Of a stretch of DNA of 64,000 bases, positions 55,228 through 63,441 are shown piece by piece. The notes under the pieces are model-generated. The model worked only from the letters and a program-made list of their open reading frames with translations. It searched no databases and was not told the DNA's origin. A program made the translations under genes and the position numbers. Origin of the DNA: Xenorhabdus szentirmaii DSM 16338 (lineage in GTDB: Bacteria; Pseudomonadota; Gammaproteobacteria; Enterobacterales; Enterobacteriaceae); the NCBI RefSeq assembly GCF_002632585.1, contig NZ_NIBV01000001.1:734094-798093 (forward strand). Direction: 5' to 3'. Each line of letters starts with the position of its first letter. Within the stretch, counting starts at the first letter, position 1.

Positions 55228-56391
55228 ATGAAAAATTTATTAAACCATCTACTTTGTTTTATTATCCCTTTATTTTATAGGCCAAAAAAAGATTTAATTA
55301 TATTTACATTTGATAAGAATCATATAAAATTTAATTCTAAAGCATTATTTGAATATTCATTAAAAGCAAAATCATTAAATGTAAAGTATATAATAAACAA
55401 TGATTACTTAAGAAAACATCTAACAAAAGAATATGGTGATTTCTTTATAACCACGAAAAAAATAAAAGATATAATAAAAATTTCAAATTCAAAAGTTTGG
55501 ATTACAGATGGTGGCTTTCCTCTTAAAACTCCATTTGGGCATAAAAAAAGAGTTCTTATTAATTTATGGCATGGTATTCCGCTTAAGAAAATAGGAATAA
55601 TGGGTTACTCAGGATTATCAAAAATAAGAATGTACTTAACATTAAAAATGTTTTCTAAACATTACTCTTTACTGTCTTCAACAAGTTCTAATCTATCATC
55701 AATTTATTCAAAAAGCTTTCTAATAAATAAAGATAAGATAAAACCATTAGGTCAACCAAGAAACGATCTGTTATTTCAAACTAACAACACACTTAATGAT
55801 TACCTTCAAGATTTTCCTAAATACAAAAAAGTCATCTTATATGCTCCTACTTGGAGAGCAGGACTTTACGGAGATGAGTGGCTAGGAAAAGATACAAAAT
55901 TTTTTCCATTCGCTGATTTCGATCAAAGTCAACTTGAGAAGTATTTAGAAAAAAATAAAATTTTACTATTATTAAGACCTCATCATTTACAAAAAATAAA
56001 AATAACAAACTCCACATGGATTAAAGATTTCTCATCAAATATCTGCAATGAAATTATGGATGTCATTAGAGAGTTTGATCTTCTAATAACTGACTATTCC
56101 AGTATTTACTTCGACTTTCTAATATTAAATAAACCTGTTTTATTTTTACCATATGACTTAGATTTATATGAAAAAAATGTAGGTTTAAATTTTGATTATC
56201 AAACAATTACTCCCGGCCCTAAACCAACCAATCAAAATGAATTTATTTATGAGATTTCTAAGTTGTTATCAGAGAAAGAATATTTTCAATTGGAACGAAT
56301 AAAAACAAATGAATTCTTTAATGAAGTCAAATATAATAACTGTCAAAGAATCCATGATTTTATAATTACCAAATTAAAAAATAAAGTATGA
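55228..56391 (+). CDS. CDP-glycerol glycerophosphotransferase family protein (TagF/TagB-like)
   Basis: This 387-residue cytoplasmic or membrane-associated enzyme has the family motifs VLINLWHGIPLKKIG, LGQPRNDLL, VILYAPTWRAG, LLLLRPHH and DLLITDYSSIYFDFLILNKP. Relatives transfer glycerol phosphate or ribitol phosphate from CDP-activated donors to polymers, as in wall teichoic acid. With the TagD-like gene at 58559 it suggests glycerol phosphate in this surface polymer. It is the first gene of the locus and overlaps the next gene by four bases (ATGA). Base composition is far more AT-rich than cpxA. Confidence 0.85.
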   Translation: MKNLLNHLLCFIIPLFYRPKKDLIIFTFDKNHIKFNSKALFEYSLKAKSLNVKYIINNDYLRKHLTKEYGDFFITTKKIKDIIKISNSKVWITDGGFPLKTPFGHKKRVLINLWHGIPLKKIGIMGYSGLSKIRMYLTLKMFSKHYSLLSSTSSNLSSIYSKSFLINKDKIKPLGQPRNDLLFQTNNTLNDYLQDFPKYKKVILYAPTWRAGLYGDEWLGKDTKFFPFADFDQSQLEKYLEKNKILLLLRPHHLQKIKITNSTWIKDFSSNICNEIMDVIREFDLLITDYSSIYFDFLILNKPVLFLPYDLDLYEKNVGLNFDYQTITPGPKPTNQNEFIYEISKLLSEKEYFQLERIKTNEFFNEVKYNNCQRIHDFIITKLKNKV

Positions 56392-57476
56392 GCAAAAAAC
56401 TAGTATTTCTAACTGAAAGTATGGTTGGTGCAGGTGGAGTTGTCAGAGTAATTAGCACATGGGCCAATTATTTTTCGAAAATAGGATTTAATTGTAAAAT
56501 AATATCCGTTGTTCCTGGTGAACCATATTTTCCTTTAGAAATAGGAGTATCTTTCAATATAAGAAAATATTTTTTTAATAAAAAAATATTATTTCTACCA
56601 ATAAATTTATTTCTTATCTTGCCTATATTAAAAGAGGCTAGAAATTCATATCTCGTTGTTAATAAATCTGCTTACATAGAGCCAATATATTTTTGGCGAA
56701 AATTGGGTTTTTTTAAAGATATTAGATTGGTCTATTTCGCCCATGGTGGAAACAATGAATTTGAAAGCTTTTATATGGTTAGAAGAACCACAAAGCATCG
56801 TGTAAAAATGATCTTTGACGTATTTAATCATGTAATATGTCTCTTTAAAAATACAGAAAATACTCCTAAAATTGTAAAGGATGAAAAAATTACTTTTATA
56901 TCAAATCCGTGCCCACTTCCAACTTATATAAGGAAAAAAGATGAATGTAATAAAATAGTAACTTATATAGGAAGAATAACTAAAGAAAAAGGCGTTGATA
57001 ACTTAATAAAAGCATGGGGGATAATTGAAGAAAAATATGAAGATTGGAAATTAGAAATTATTGGTGATGGTCATGATAAAAAGGAATTTATTGAGCTATC
57101 TGAAAATTTAAAGTTAAAGAATATATCATTTTTTGAATCTACAAATAATATAACACATTATTTTAGAAGAGCTACGATAAGTGTTTTGCCATCTTTATTT
57201 GAAGGATTACCTTTAAGCATAATAGAAGCAAAGTCCCAAGGGTGTGCAGTTATTTCAACTAGAACAAATGGAGGAAAAAAATTAATTAAAAACATGGAAA
57301 ATGGTATATTGGTTGATATAGCTAATGTAGAAGACTTAGCTAATAAAATAATACTTTTAATTGATGACTATGAATTAAGATACAAATTAATAAATCAATC
57401 TTACTCAGATATGCCATCTTTTGAAATTGCCCATCTAGCTAAAAATTGGGAGAATATATTCAATAATGATATCTGA
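56388..57476 (+). CDS. Family 4 glycosyltransferase
   Basis: This 362-residue GT-B enzyme has the N-terminal glycine loop MVGAGGVVRVISTWANYFS, the donor-domain start VTYIGRITKEKGVDNLIKAW, and the family 4 E-x7-E motif in LFEGLPLSIIEAKSQGCAVI. It would add one sugar to the lipid-linked repeat unit at the cytoplasmic side of the membrane. The sugar cannot be predicted. It overlaps its neighbours on both sides. Confidence 0.85.
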   Translation: MSKKLVFLTESMVGAGGVVRVISTWANYFSKIGFNCKIISVVPGEPYFPLEIGVSFNIRKYFFNKKILFLPINLFLILPILKEARNSYLVVNKSAYIEPIYFWRKLGFFKDIRLVYFAHGGNNEFESFYMVRRTTKHRVKMIFDVFNHVICLFKNTENTPKIVKDEKITFISNPCPLPTYIRKKDECNKIVTYIGRITKEKGVDNLIKAWGIIEEKYEDWKLEIIGDGHDKKEFIELSENLKLKNISFFESTNNITHYFRRATISVLPSLFEGLPLSIIEAKSQGCAVISTRTNGGKKLIKNMENGILVDIANVEDLANKIILLIDDYELRYKLINQSYSDMPSFEIAHLAKNWENIFNNDI

Positions 57477-58542
57477 ATATACGCCAATTTTTTTATTAAT
57501 ATTTTCCTTAACTTCCTTGTTAACAGCAATTTTAATTGCCGGTTTAAAAAATAAAGCAATTTCAGGTCTTATTTCATTATTTTTAGTTATAGTTTATGTT
57601 GTCTTATTTGGGCTTAGAAGCCATTCAATAGGTTCCGATACTCAAGCGTATATAGATAATTTTCTTTATTCCAATTGGGATTTTGAGCCGTTATTTTCAC
57701 TTATAACGTATACAATAAAATTATTTATTAATGATCCTACTATATATTTAATTATATTGTCATTGATTTATGGTATTAATATATATCTTTCCTATCTCAT
57801 ATTAGGAAAAAATTTTCAGTCTTATATAATTATCTTTATATGGGCTGTTTTATTCAGCCAAGGGATGTTAACAGGTACAATTAATTTATTTAGGCAAGCA
57901 CTCGGATTTTCATTTTTTCTATTGGGATTGGTAACATTTTTAAATAAAGAAAAATTAAATTTTCTATCTTGTATCTTATTTTTATCTTCCCTGCTAATTC
58001 ATAATTCGAATGCAATATTAATATTCATAATACTTATATTAAGATATGTTAGTATAAGAGGTATAATTATTATTTATATTATATCTCTTATGTCACTATT
58101 CTTTGATGTTGGGCAAACAATTATCAATAACTATGGTGATTACTATATAATACAAAAAACATTATCTAGGCATATATATTTTAATGAGCGTCGCTCAATA
58201 GAAACCATATATATTAATATCCTATTATACTCATTCCAATTTTTATTATTTCTGTATTTTAACAGAAAATTAAAAAATAATAATGCATATTTAAAAATAT
58301 TAAAAACATATGGGTTAATGCTATCACTTTCTATTTTTTTATCCTTTAATAGAGAAATGTCCTTACGATATTATATATTATTGCAATATATTATCCCTAT
58401 ACTTTATCTTTATATATCCGTATGCATAAAGCAAAAAATAATATTTAGCATACTATTCGCAAGCTATACTATGCTATATCTCTACTATTTGCTAAATCGG
58501 CCATGGTTCACCGACCAATTTTTAGGTAATATTATCCAATAA
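57466..58542 (+). CDS. wzy: EpsG-family O-antigen/polysaccharide polymerase (Wzy)
   Basis: This 358-residue protein has about ten membrane helices. The EpsG/Wzy signatures are VVLFGLRSHSIGSDTQAYID, NLFRQALGFSFFLLG and LIHNSNAILIF. Wzy joins repeat units on undecaprenyl diphosphate in the periplasm. Together with the Wzx-like gene at 63442 it defines a Wzx/Wzy-dependent polymer. It overlaps the upstream glycosyltransferase by 11 bp. Confidence 0.8.
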   Translation: MISEYTPIFLLIFSLTSLLTAILIAGLKNKAISGLISLFLVIVYVVLFGLRSHSIGSDTQAYIDNFLYSNWDFEPLFSLITYTIKLFINDPTIYLIILSLIYGINIYLSYLILGKNFQSYIIIFIWAVLFSQGMLTGTINLFRQALGFSFFLLGLVTFLNKEKLNFLSCILFLSSLLIHNSNAILIFIILILRYVSIRGIIIIYIISLMSLFFDVGQTIINNYGDYYIIQKTLSRHIYFNERRSIETIYINILLYSFQFLLFLYFNRKLKNNNAYLKILKTYGLMLSLSIFLSFNREMSLRYYILLQYIIPILYLYISVCIKQKIIFSILFASYTMLYLYYLLNRPWFTDQFLGNIIQ

Positions 58543-58558
58543 AATATAAGGCAACATC

Positions 58559-59029
58559 ATGAAGAAAGTTATAACTTATGGGACATATGATCTATTTCAT
58601 GTAGGGCATATCCGTCTTTTAAAGAGGTTAAAAGCCCTTGGAGATTATCTTATAGTTGTAATTTCTACTGATGATTTTAATCAAATAAAAGGAAAAAAAT
58701 CTTTTTTTTCCTATGAAGAGAGAAAAGAGATTGTCGAATCCTGCAAATATGTTGATATGGTAATTCCTGAAAACAGATGGGAACAAAAAAGAATGGATAT
58801 TATTAATCATAAAGTAGATATACTAGGAATGGGGGATGACTGGGCTGGTCATTTCGATGATCTTAAGGATATTTGCGAAGTTATTTATTTGAAAAGAACT
58901 GAAAACATATCGACAACTAAAATAAAAAATAAACTATCAATTATTACTCCTCAAAGACTGCAAGAACTAGAAAAATCAGTGCATAATGTTTTTGATATCG
59001 TAAAAACAATTTCTGAGGCTAATAAATAA
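58559..59029 (+). CDS. tagD: Glycerol-3-phosphate cytidylyltransferase (TagD/TarD type)
   Basis: It would make CDP-glycerol from CTP and glycerol 3-phosphate. The 156-residue product has the nucleotidyltransferase motif TYGTYDLFHVGHIRLLKRLK (H-x-G-H at the start) and the RTENISTTKI motif that binds CTP; TagD enzymes have RTEGISTT. IDFNQIKGKKSFF and YVDMVIPE-like blocks are also typical. Its donor product is what the TagF-like enzyme at 55228 would use. The stop overlaps the next start (TAATG). Confidence 0.88.
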   Translation: MKKVITYGTYDLFHVGHIRLLKRLKALGDYLIVVISTDDFNQIKGKKSFFSYEERKEIVESCKYVDMVIPENRWEQKRMDIINHKVDILGMGDDWAGHFDDLKDICEVIYLKRTENISTTKIKNKLSIITPQRLQELEKSVHNVFDIVKTISEANK

Positions 59030-60054
59030 TGTTAGGGCCAAAAGTTATTACATGTACTGGTTATGGTGGTACAGGTTCAAGTGTGGTTTCAGATTTATTA
59101 AAAGAATTCTCTAATATTTGTTCATTCGGAAATTTTGAGTTTAGATTCTTACAAGACCCTCATGGAATTAGAGATTTAGATTATGGGATTATTCAAAACA
59201 ATAATAGGTTAACCACAAGCTATCACATAAATAATTATATAAAATATACAAACTTTTTAAGTAAAAGCAATATATACCCCTATGAAAAATTTTTTAATAA
59301 TAGATTCAAAGAAATCACAGATGAATATATAAAAAACATTATTGATGTGGAATGGAATGGTTTCTGGCATCAAGATATTATTGATGATAACTTAATTAAA
59401 AAATTAATATATTATTTTGAGAGGTTTTATCAGAAAAAAATATTAGGTAAAAAAGAAGGAGGCGCGGAGATTTATAGTGAATTTTTCAATAAAAAAATGT
59501 ATTACTCTTATCCAAGAGAAAAATTTTATCTAGAAACTCAAAAATACCTACGAAAATTAATTAACTCAACAGACTATAATTCAAAGGAATATGTGGTATT
59601 TGATCAACTTATTCCTCCCAATGACACTAATCACTATTTAAAATATTTTGATGATTTGGCCATTATCATAATTGATAGGGATCCTCGTGATTTGTATTTA
59701 TTAAATAAATGCCAATGGAATGAGAAATGGATACCCTCAGATGATATTCACAATTATATCTATTGGTTTAGAACTCTTAGAGAACATCAAAAATTTGACA
59801 TAGATAATAAAGGCAAAGTGCTCAAATTACCATTTGAAGATTTTGTCTATAAATATAGTGAAACTATTCGAAAAGTAATTGATTTTTTAGGTATTGAAAA
59901 TAAAACACATGTTGAGAAATACAAATTTTTTAACCCAAAAATATCTATAAATAATACAAATTTAAAAATGAAATACTTTCAACATGAAAAAGAAATAAAA
60001 ATAATAGAAGAAGAGCTTTCTGATTTTTGTTATGCATTTCCACATAAAAATTAA
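59029..60054 (+). CDS. Sulfotransferase-like P-loop protein
   Basis: The 341-residue product begins with a P-loop-like TCTGYGGTGSSVVSDLL (residues 7-23), in the position of the phosphosulfate-binding loop of sulfotransferases, and later has AIIIIDRDPRDLYLLNKCQW, like the 3'-phosphate-binding motif. No membrane helix is evident. If active it could sulfate a sugar or a substituent from PAPS. The middle (about 60-180) has no recognised motif. It lies between two cytidylyltransferase genes, so it may instead handle their substrate. Confidence 0.6.
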   Translation: MLGPKVITCTGYGGTGSSVVSDLLKEFSNICSFGNFEFRFLQDPHGIRDLDYGIIQNNNRLTTSYHINNYIKYTNFLSKSNIYPYEKFFNNRFKEITDEYIKNIIDVEWNGFWHQDIIDDNLIKKLIYYFERFYQKKILGKKEGGAEIYSEFFNKKMYYSYPREKFYLETQKYLRKLINSTDYNSKEYVVFDQLIPPNDTNHYLKYFDDLAIIIIDRDPRDLYLLNKCQWNEKWIPSDDIHNYIYWFRTLREHQKFDIDNKGKVLKLPFEDFVYKYSETIRKVIDFLGIENKTHVEKYKFFNPKISINNTNLKMKYFQHEKEIKIIEEELSDFCYAFPHKN

Positions 60055-60066
60055 AGATATCAAAAT

Positions 60067-61188
60067 ATGAATAATATTATTTATACTTCTGGTGTTTTTG
60101 ATCTCTTACATGCTAGCCACATAAGAGCACTAAAAGCAGCCAAATCTCAAGGCAACGACAATACAATTTTAATTGTAGGAGTTGCTACAGACGAAGATAC
60201 TCAAGCTTATAAAAGAAAACCTGTAATTCCTTATGAGCAAAGAGTAAAAATGATTAATTCCCTAGATTTTGTTGATAAAGTTATTACCGCCCCTCTTTTT
60301 ACCAATAAACAATTTTATGATTTTTTTAGTATTAATTTACATGTTCAAGGCAGTGATGATGCAGGAAAAATTGATTATTATAAAGGAGGTAAAGATATTG
60401 AAATCATGAAGTTTATTGGAAGGGATCCAATAGAATCAACTACTTCATGCATTTCAAAGCTAAATGAGATTGTTGGTCCCGATTTTATTGTAGAGCCACT
60501 ACATGGTGGTATATCAAACATGACTTGGAAAGTATCATCTCCAAATTCTAAAAAAAAATATGTTTTAAAATATTTGCAATCATCAAGTATTGAATCTTTT
60601 TCATTAAGACATGACTGTATTATTTTAGGTGGAACATTTGCATTATATGAGTATATAGATGGTATCGTAGGTCAGGTAACAAGCAAAGAGCTTATAGAAT
60701 ATTTTCTAGAAAAAAAGAAATCCAATAAAAATTTCATTTCAGCTTATAAAATAAAAAAAGAAATAAAAACACCTTTTCCCACTCTTATGAAATATATTGA
60801 TCCTAAAAATGAAAATTTTCTTAAAGAATATAATTTTATTGAAGTTATTTTCAATAAAGAAATAGTATGGTGTTGGTCGCATAACGACCTTGTAAGAGAA
60901 AATATTATTAAAACAAAAAATGGAATTAAATTTATTGATTGGGAATACGCTGACTTAGCTCCCTTTGAAATGGATATAGCCTCCTGCATAGTTAATGGAA
61001 CTATTGATTTTTCTGATTTAAAAGCCAATGAATTTGATTTAAAATTTATAAGCATACTTGTAATGTTTCAATGTAGAGTCTGGATTAACTGGTATCAACA
61101 ACATCCTAAAAAATATAATGATGATATCTCGTCATACTATCATAATAAATTCAAAGAATTCAAAAAACTAATTAAATCCTTCAATTAA
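60067..61188 (+). CDS. Cytidylyltransferase-kinase fusion (predicted CDP-choline/ethanolamine-type activation)
   Basis: This 373-residue protein joins two domains. Residues 1-135 are a TagD/Pcy2-like nucleotidyltransferase (YTSGVFDLLHASHIRALKAA; VIPYEQRVKMINSLDFVDKV; HVQGSDD). Residues 140-373 resemble choline/ethanolamine kinases of the APH fold (LHGGISNMTWKV, YVLKYL, WSHNDLVRENII, FIDWEYADLAPFEMDIAS). Together they would phosphorylate an amino alcohol and activate it with CTP. Two deviations: the H-x-G-H motif is HASH, and the ISTT motif is ESTTSCI. The kinase lobe is short. Confidence 0.72.
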   Translation: MNNIIYTSGVFDLLHASHIRALKAAKSQGNDNTILIVGVATDEDTQAYKRKPVIPYEQRVKMINSLDFVDKVITAPLFTNKQFYDFFSINLHVQGSDDAGKIDYYKGGKDIEIMKFIGRDPIESTTSCISKLNEIVGPDFIVEPLHGGISNMTWKVSSPNSKKKYVLKYLQSSSIESFSLRHDCIILGGTFALYEYIDGIVGQVTSKELIEYFLEKKKSNKNFISAYKIKKEIKTPFPTLMKYIDPKNENFLKEYNFIEVIFNKEIVWCWSHNDLVRENIIKTKNGIKFIDWEYADLAPFEMDIASCIVNGTIDFSDLKANEFDLKFISILVMFQCRVWINWYQQHPKKYNDDISSYYHNKFKEFKKLIKSFN

Positions 61189-61250
61189 TATTCATTTCTT
61201 TATAAAACATTACATATATTTCATCATTAAAAATAAAAAAAGGCATATAA

Positions 61251-62060
61251 GTGTATAATTTTTCAGTGTTAATGTCTGTCTATAATAAAGAGCAACCAGA
61301 ATTTTTTGATCAAGCGCTTTTAAGTGTTTATGAGCAAACTTACAAGTCTAATGAGATTGTTATTGTCCAAGATGGAAAATTGACTCAAGAACTATACAAC
61401 GTCATAGAAGAATGGAGAGAAAAATTACCAATAAAAGATGTCATCTTAGAAAAAAATCAAGGCTTAGGTGAAGCGTTGAATATAGGATTGAATTCCTGTA
61501 CTAATGATTTAATTATGAGAGTTGACACAGATGATATAAATAAGTGCGATAGATTTGAAGTCCAATATATTTATATGAATAACAACCCTCAAATAACAGT
61601 TTGTGGCTCTCATATTGCTGAATTTGATGAGAATCCTTCAGATATAAAAGGATATCGGCGTGTACCTTTAGAGAATGAAATTAACTCAGTAATCAATAAA
61701 CGTAATCCAATCAACCACATGACAGCCTGCTTCAGAAAAAAACAGGTTCTTAGTGTTGGTGGATATCAACACTTACAATATATGGAAGATTATTATCTTT
61801 GGGTTAGGCTATACTCAAAAGGTTTTAAATTAGAAAATTTAGATAAAGTACTTGTACTTGCTCGTACAGGAAAAAATATGCTCAGGCGAAGAAGAGGAAT
61901 AGTGTATTTCAAATCTGAAATAAATATGCTAACTAAATTATTAAAATTAGACATAGGCAATAAATATAGTACAATCATGTATTTTTCTGCTAGAGCCGCA
62001 ATTCGCTTAATTCCTTCTTTAGTTCTTTCTAAATTATATTATTTTCTAAGAAAAAAATAG
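61251..62060 (+). CDS. Family 2 glycosyltransferase
   Basis: This 269-residue GT-A enzyme starts with GTG after an AAAGG ribosome binding site (MYNFSVLMSVYNKEQPEFFD). The nucleotide-sugar motif VIVQDGK, the metal-binding DTDDINKCDRFEVQ, NHMTACFRKKQVLSVGGYQ and the catalytic region MEDYYLWVRLYSKG are typical of inverting family 2 enzymes of the amylovoran/EpsE group. The C-terminal part is amphipathic and Lys-rich. The sugar transferred is unknown. Confidence 0.83.
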   Translation: MYNFSVLMSVYNKEQPEFFDQALLSVYEQTYKSNEIVIVQDGKLTQELYNVIEEWREKLPIKDVILEKNQGLGEALNIGLNSCTNDLIMRVDTDDINKCDRFEVQYIYMNNNPQITVCGSHIAEFDENPSDIKGYRRVPLENEINSVINKRNPINHMTACFRKKQVLSVGGYQHLQYMEDYYLWVRLYSKGFKLENLDKVLVLARTGKNMLRRRRGIVYFKSEINMLTKLLKLDIGNKYSTIMYFSARAAIRLIPSLVLSKLYYFLRKK

Positions 62061-62276
62061 TTCAAAGATTAATTAATATAAGAAAAATATTAAATAAATT
62101 AAAGAATATACTTATAAAATATGTGCAGGTGGAATATATAATTCTTCATATAGAATCATAAGTGGCCAGAATTATATCTTAGCAACACTGCCATTAGATT
62201 ATACCAAAATAAAAATCAATTATTAATAATGTCAAATGTATTACCTTAACAATAAAAAAATTTTACTATTTAGGAG

Positions 62277-63440
62277 ATGATTTTGATCTATGTAAAAATT
62301 GGCCAAGGTAGATCCATCAACTATGAGAGCATTGCCTCTTGTTTATTTTACAATAAATTATCATTAACATTTTCCTTTTCTGATGGTAAAGTTCTCGAAA
62401 CATCTTTATTACCTAATAGAGTCTCTTTTTCAAAAAATAGAAAGTTAATTTATGAAAAAATATCGCTGTTTGAAAAAAGATTTAACGAAAAGGTCATCAT
62501 AACTAATTATGATAGAACATTATTTCTAGGTTCTATTTTTTTCTACTTATGCTTAATTTTAAAAAATATAATAACTAAGTTTTTCATGCCTAATCAATGG
62601 ATTATTGCATATAGAAGATTGGGTGACACTAAATGGATAAAATTAAAATACAAAAAAAATGAACTAATGGCTGACCCTTTTATTTATCATCACGATAATA
62701 AATATTACGTATTCTATGAAGCGCTAAATTATGATGTAAATAAAGGATATATCGCTGTTGGTGAATTAGACGTAAATAAAAACAGGCTTAAAAATATAAA
62801 AACAGTAATTAATGAGGATTATCATTTATCTTTTCCTTACTTATGTAAAATAAATGATGAACTGTATATGATTCCTGAATCATCAGAAAATAATACAATT
62901 GACCTCTATAAATGCCTTGAATTTCCACATCGTTGGCATAAAATAAAAACGCTAATTAATAACATTCAGGCAGTTGATTCAATCTTGATTGAAAAAGAAG
63001 GTATGTGGTATTTATTCACAAGTGAAAAAATTTCTGGTGCATCTTACGGAGATGAACTAACTATATTTACAACAAAAGATCCATTAACACTGCCATTTAG
63101 AAAAATGTCAGATATTCCATTTGTTAATGATATTTCTTTGTCACGTAATGCAGGTGCTATTTATATGGATGATAAAGGAAGTTTATATAGAGTATCTCAA
63201 GATTGTTCTCGCCGATATGGTTATAGAGTTAACATATTGAAAATTAAACAATTATCCCAGACTGTATATTCTGAAGAGCTTGTGTCAAAATTAGATTTAC
63301 CTAAAAATGCCATCGCAATGCATACCTATAACGCTTCCAAAGAAATAGAAATAACTGATCTAAAAATAATAAATAAAGATATTTACTCATTAATAAAAAA
63401 TACATTTAGAATTTTAAAAAGAATAGTAAAAAAACGTTAA
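62277..63440 (+). CDS. GINT1-like beta-propeller protein (glucosamine transferase N-domain type)
   Basis: The 387-residue product has a hydrophobic segment near residues 87-105 followed by repeated propeller motifs: MADPFIYHHDNKYYVFYEAL, HLSFPYLCKINDELYMIPES, VDSILIEKEGMWYLFTSEK and SRNAGAIYMDDKGSLYRVSQ. These resemble the five-bladed domain of plant glucosamine inositolphosphorylceramide transferases, also found in bacterial polysaccharide loci. ATG 62277 directly abuts an AGGAG, which is too close; TTG 62283 is better spaced, so the start is unsure. A 216-bp gap precedes it. Function in the locus is unknown. Confidence 0.55.
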   Translation: MILIYVKIGQGRSINYESIASCLFYNKLSLTFSFSDGKVLETSLLPNRVSFSKNRKLIYEKISLFEKRFNEKVIITNYDRTLFLGSIFFYLCLILKNIITKFFMPNQWIIAYRRLGDTKWIKLKYKKNELMADPFIYHHDNKYYVFYEALNYDVNKGYIAVGELDVNKNRLKNIKTVINEDYHLSFPYLCKINDELYMIPESSENNTIDLYKCLEFPHRWHKIKTLINNIQAVDSILIEKEGMWYLFTSEKISGASYGDELTIFTTKDPLTLPFRKMSDIPFVNDISLSRNAGAIYMDDKGSLYRVSQDCSRRYGYRVNILKIKQLSQTVYSEELVSKLDLPKNAIAMHTYNASKEIEITDLKIINKDIYSLIKNTFRILKRIVKKR

Positions 63441-63441
63441 C

